Shown here piece after piece: positions 63,686 to 64,000 of a stretch of 64,000 nt of DNA (its first letter is position 1; each line of letters starts with the position of its first letter). The stretch is taken from assembly GCF_003206645.1 (NCBI RefSeq), contig NZ_PZJP01000001.1, positions 416,425 to 480,424 on the forward strand, given 5' to 3'. The DNA comes from Salinicola aestuarinus (GTDB lineage Bacteria > Pseudomonadota > Gammaproteobacteria > Pseudomonadales > Halomonadaceae). Made by a program: the position numbers and the translations under genes. The notes under the pieces were generated by a model, which was not told the DNA's origin, ran no database searches, and saw only the letters and a program-made list of their open reading frames with translations.

Positions 63686-64000
63686 TTATTCTAATGCTGT
63701 CTGGAAATCCATTAGTATAACATTGAAGCTGAGCATTCCACCCCCCTCTTTTAGAGAAGGTGTCAGCGGCACCCCATTGGCCATATCGCCAGAACTATCA
63801 GTAAAAACATTATCTTGGTTTATGCCATCACGATGATCTTGGATAACATATCGCCTGAGCAATTCAGGGACATTATTTGACAATTGATAGACAACGGCAA
63901 CAAAGCCTTTGCTTCCCTGAATATCAGGGTAGTTAATAATCACGTTAATAGAATAAGGACCTTCCCCCGGATGATCGGCTTGCTCAAAGGCCGCAACAGC
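63686..64000 (-). CDS. Uncharacterised protein, partial (5' end beyond right edge)
   Basis: An open frame on the minus strand enters from the right edge and ends at TAA 63686-63688, giving 104 C-terminal residues. It contains HPGEGPYSINVIINYPDIQGSKGF and VPELLRRYVIQDHRDG, with beta-strand character and many Asn, Asp and Gly. I do not recognise it. The stop lies 76 bases before the Sel1-repeat gene on the same strand, so the pair may be one operon. It is as AT-rich as the Sel1 gene's 5' half. Confidence 0.6.
   Translation of the reverse strand, partial: AVAAFEQADHPGEGPYSINVIINYPDIQGSKGFVAVVYQLSNNVPELLRRYVIQDHRDGINQDNVFTDSSGDMANGVPLTPSLKEGGGMLSFNVILMDFQTALE

Overview
The window is GC-rich chromosomal DNA from a gammaproteobacterium, most likely a member of the Halomonadaceae (Halomonas/Salinicola/Kushneria-like). 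This rests on the gmk-rpoZ-spoT-ridA block, the coupled oxyR-recG pair, the overall protein style and GC-rich codon use. The genus is inference from memory, not a database match. No tRNA, rRNA, CRISPR array, insertion sequence or integrase was recognised.

Layout. 1-6650 is a minus-strand defence-type island: an SNF2-family helicase with a probable phospholipase-D-like N-terminus, a DUF4391 protein, a type III-style adenine methyltransferase and an AlbA_2/Schlafen-type protein cut by the left edge. The genes overlap or nearly abut. A terminator and a 15-bp inverted repeat separate it from a bd-oxidase operon (cydA-cydB-cydD-cydC, 7019-13058). A CynX/NimT-type exporter and a five-gene Csu-like (archaic chaperone-usher) pilus operon follow (14753-20052).

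20851-25232 holds the least explained pair in the window: a 664-residue protein with a papain-like Gln/Cys/His/Asn signature, transcribed behind an ATP-grasp ligase and divergent from an inositol-monophosphatase-family gene. I regard this as the best candidate for an undescribed biosynthetic or modification system. Next come a PRISE-type reductase with its LysR regulator, ohr, a DUF924 gene, an AlaX-LysE operon divergent from a MocR regulator across a 22-bp perfect palindrome, and a Fur-controlled binding-protein/TonB-receptor pair without a permease.

35334-44330 is a run of metabolic and transport genes: a 2-hydroxyacid dehydrogenase, a histidine phosphatase, an unusual nitrilase-YrhK fusion coupled to pyrC, an aldo/keto reductase with its AraC regulator, and an MFS transporter. 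44549-48525 is the core gmk-rpoZ-spoT-ridA block. 48553-54434 is an RND efflux pair with a divergent AraC regulator. 54486-56612 holds thpR, convergent with a two-gene light-harvesting operon: a microbial rhodopsin with a D-T-S motif and a Blh retinal-forming enzyme. Then come an SDR protein, oxyR-recG, a secreted GH128-type glucanase, and at the right edge an AT-richer patch with a secreted Sel1-repeat protein and a partial unknown gene.

Most genes lie in tight operons with 4-base stop/start overlaps (ATGA, GTGA, TTGA). Long open frames on the opposite strand of GC-rich genes were judged to be shadows and left out.
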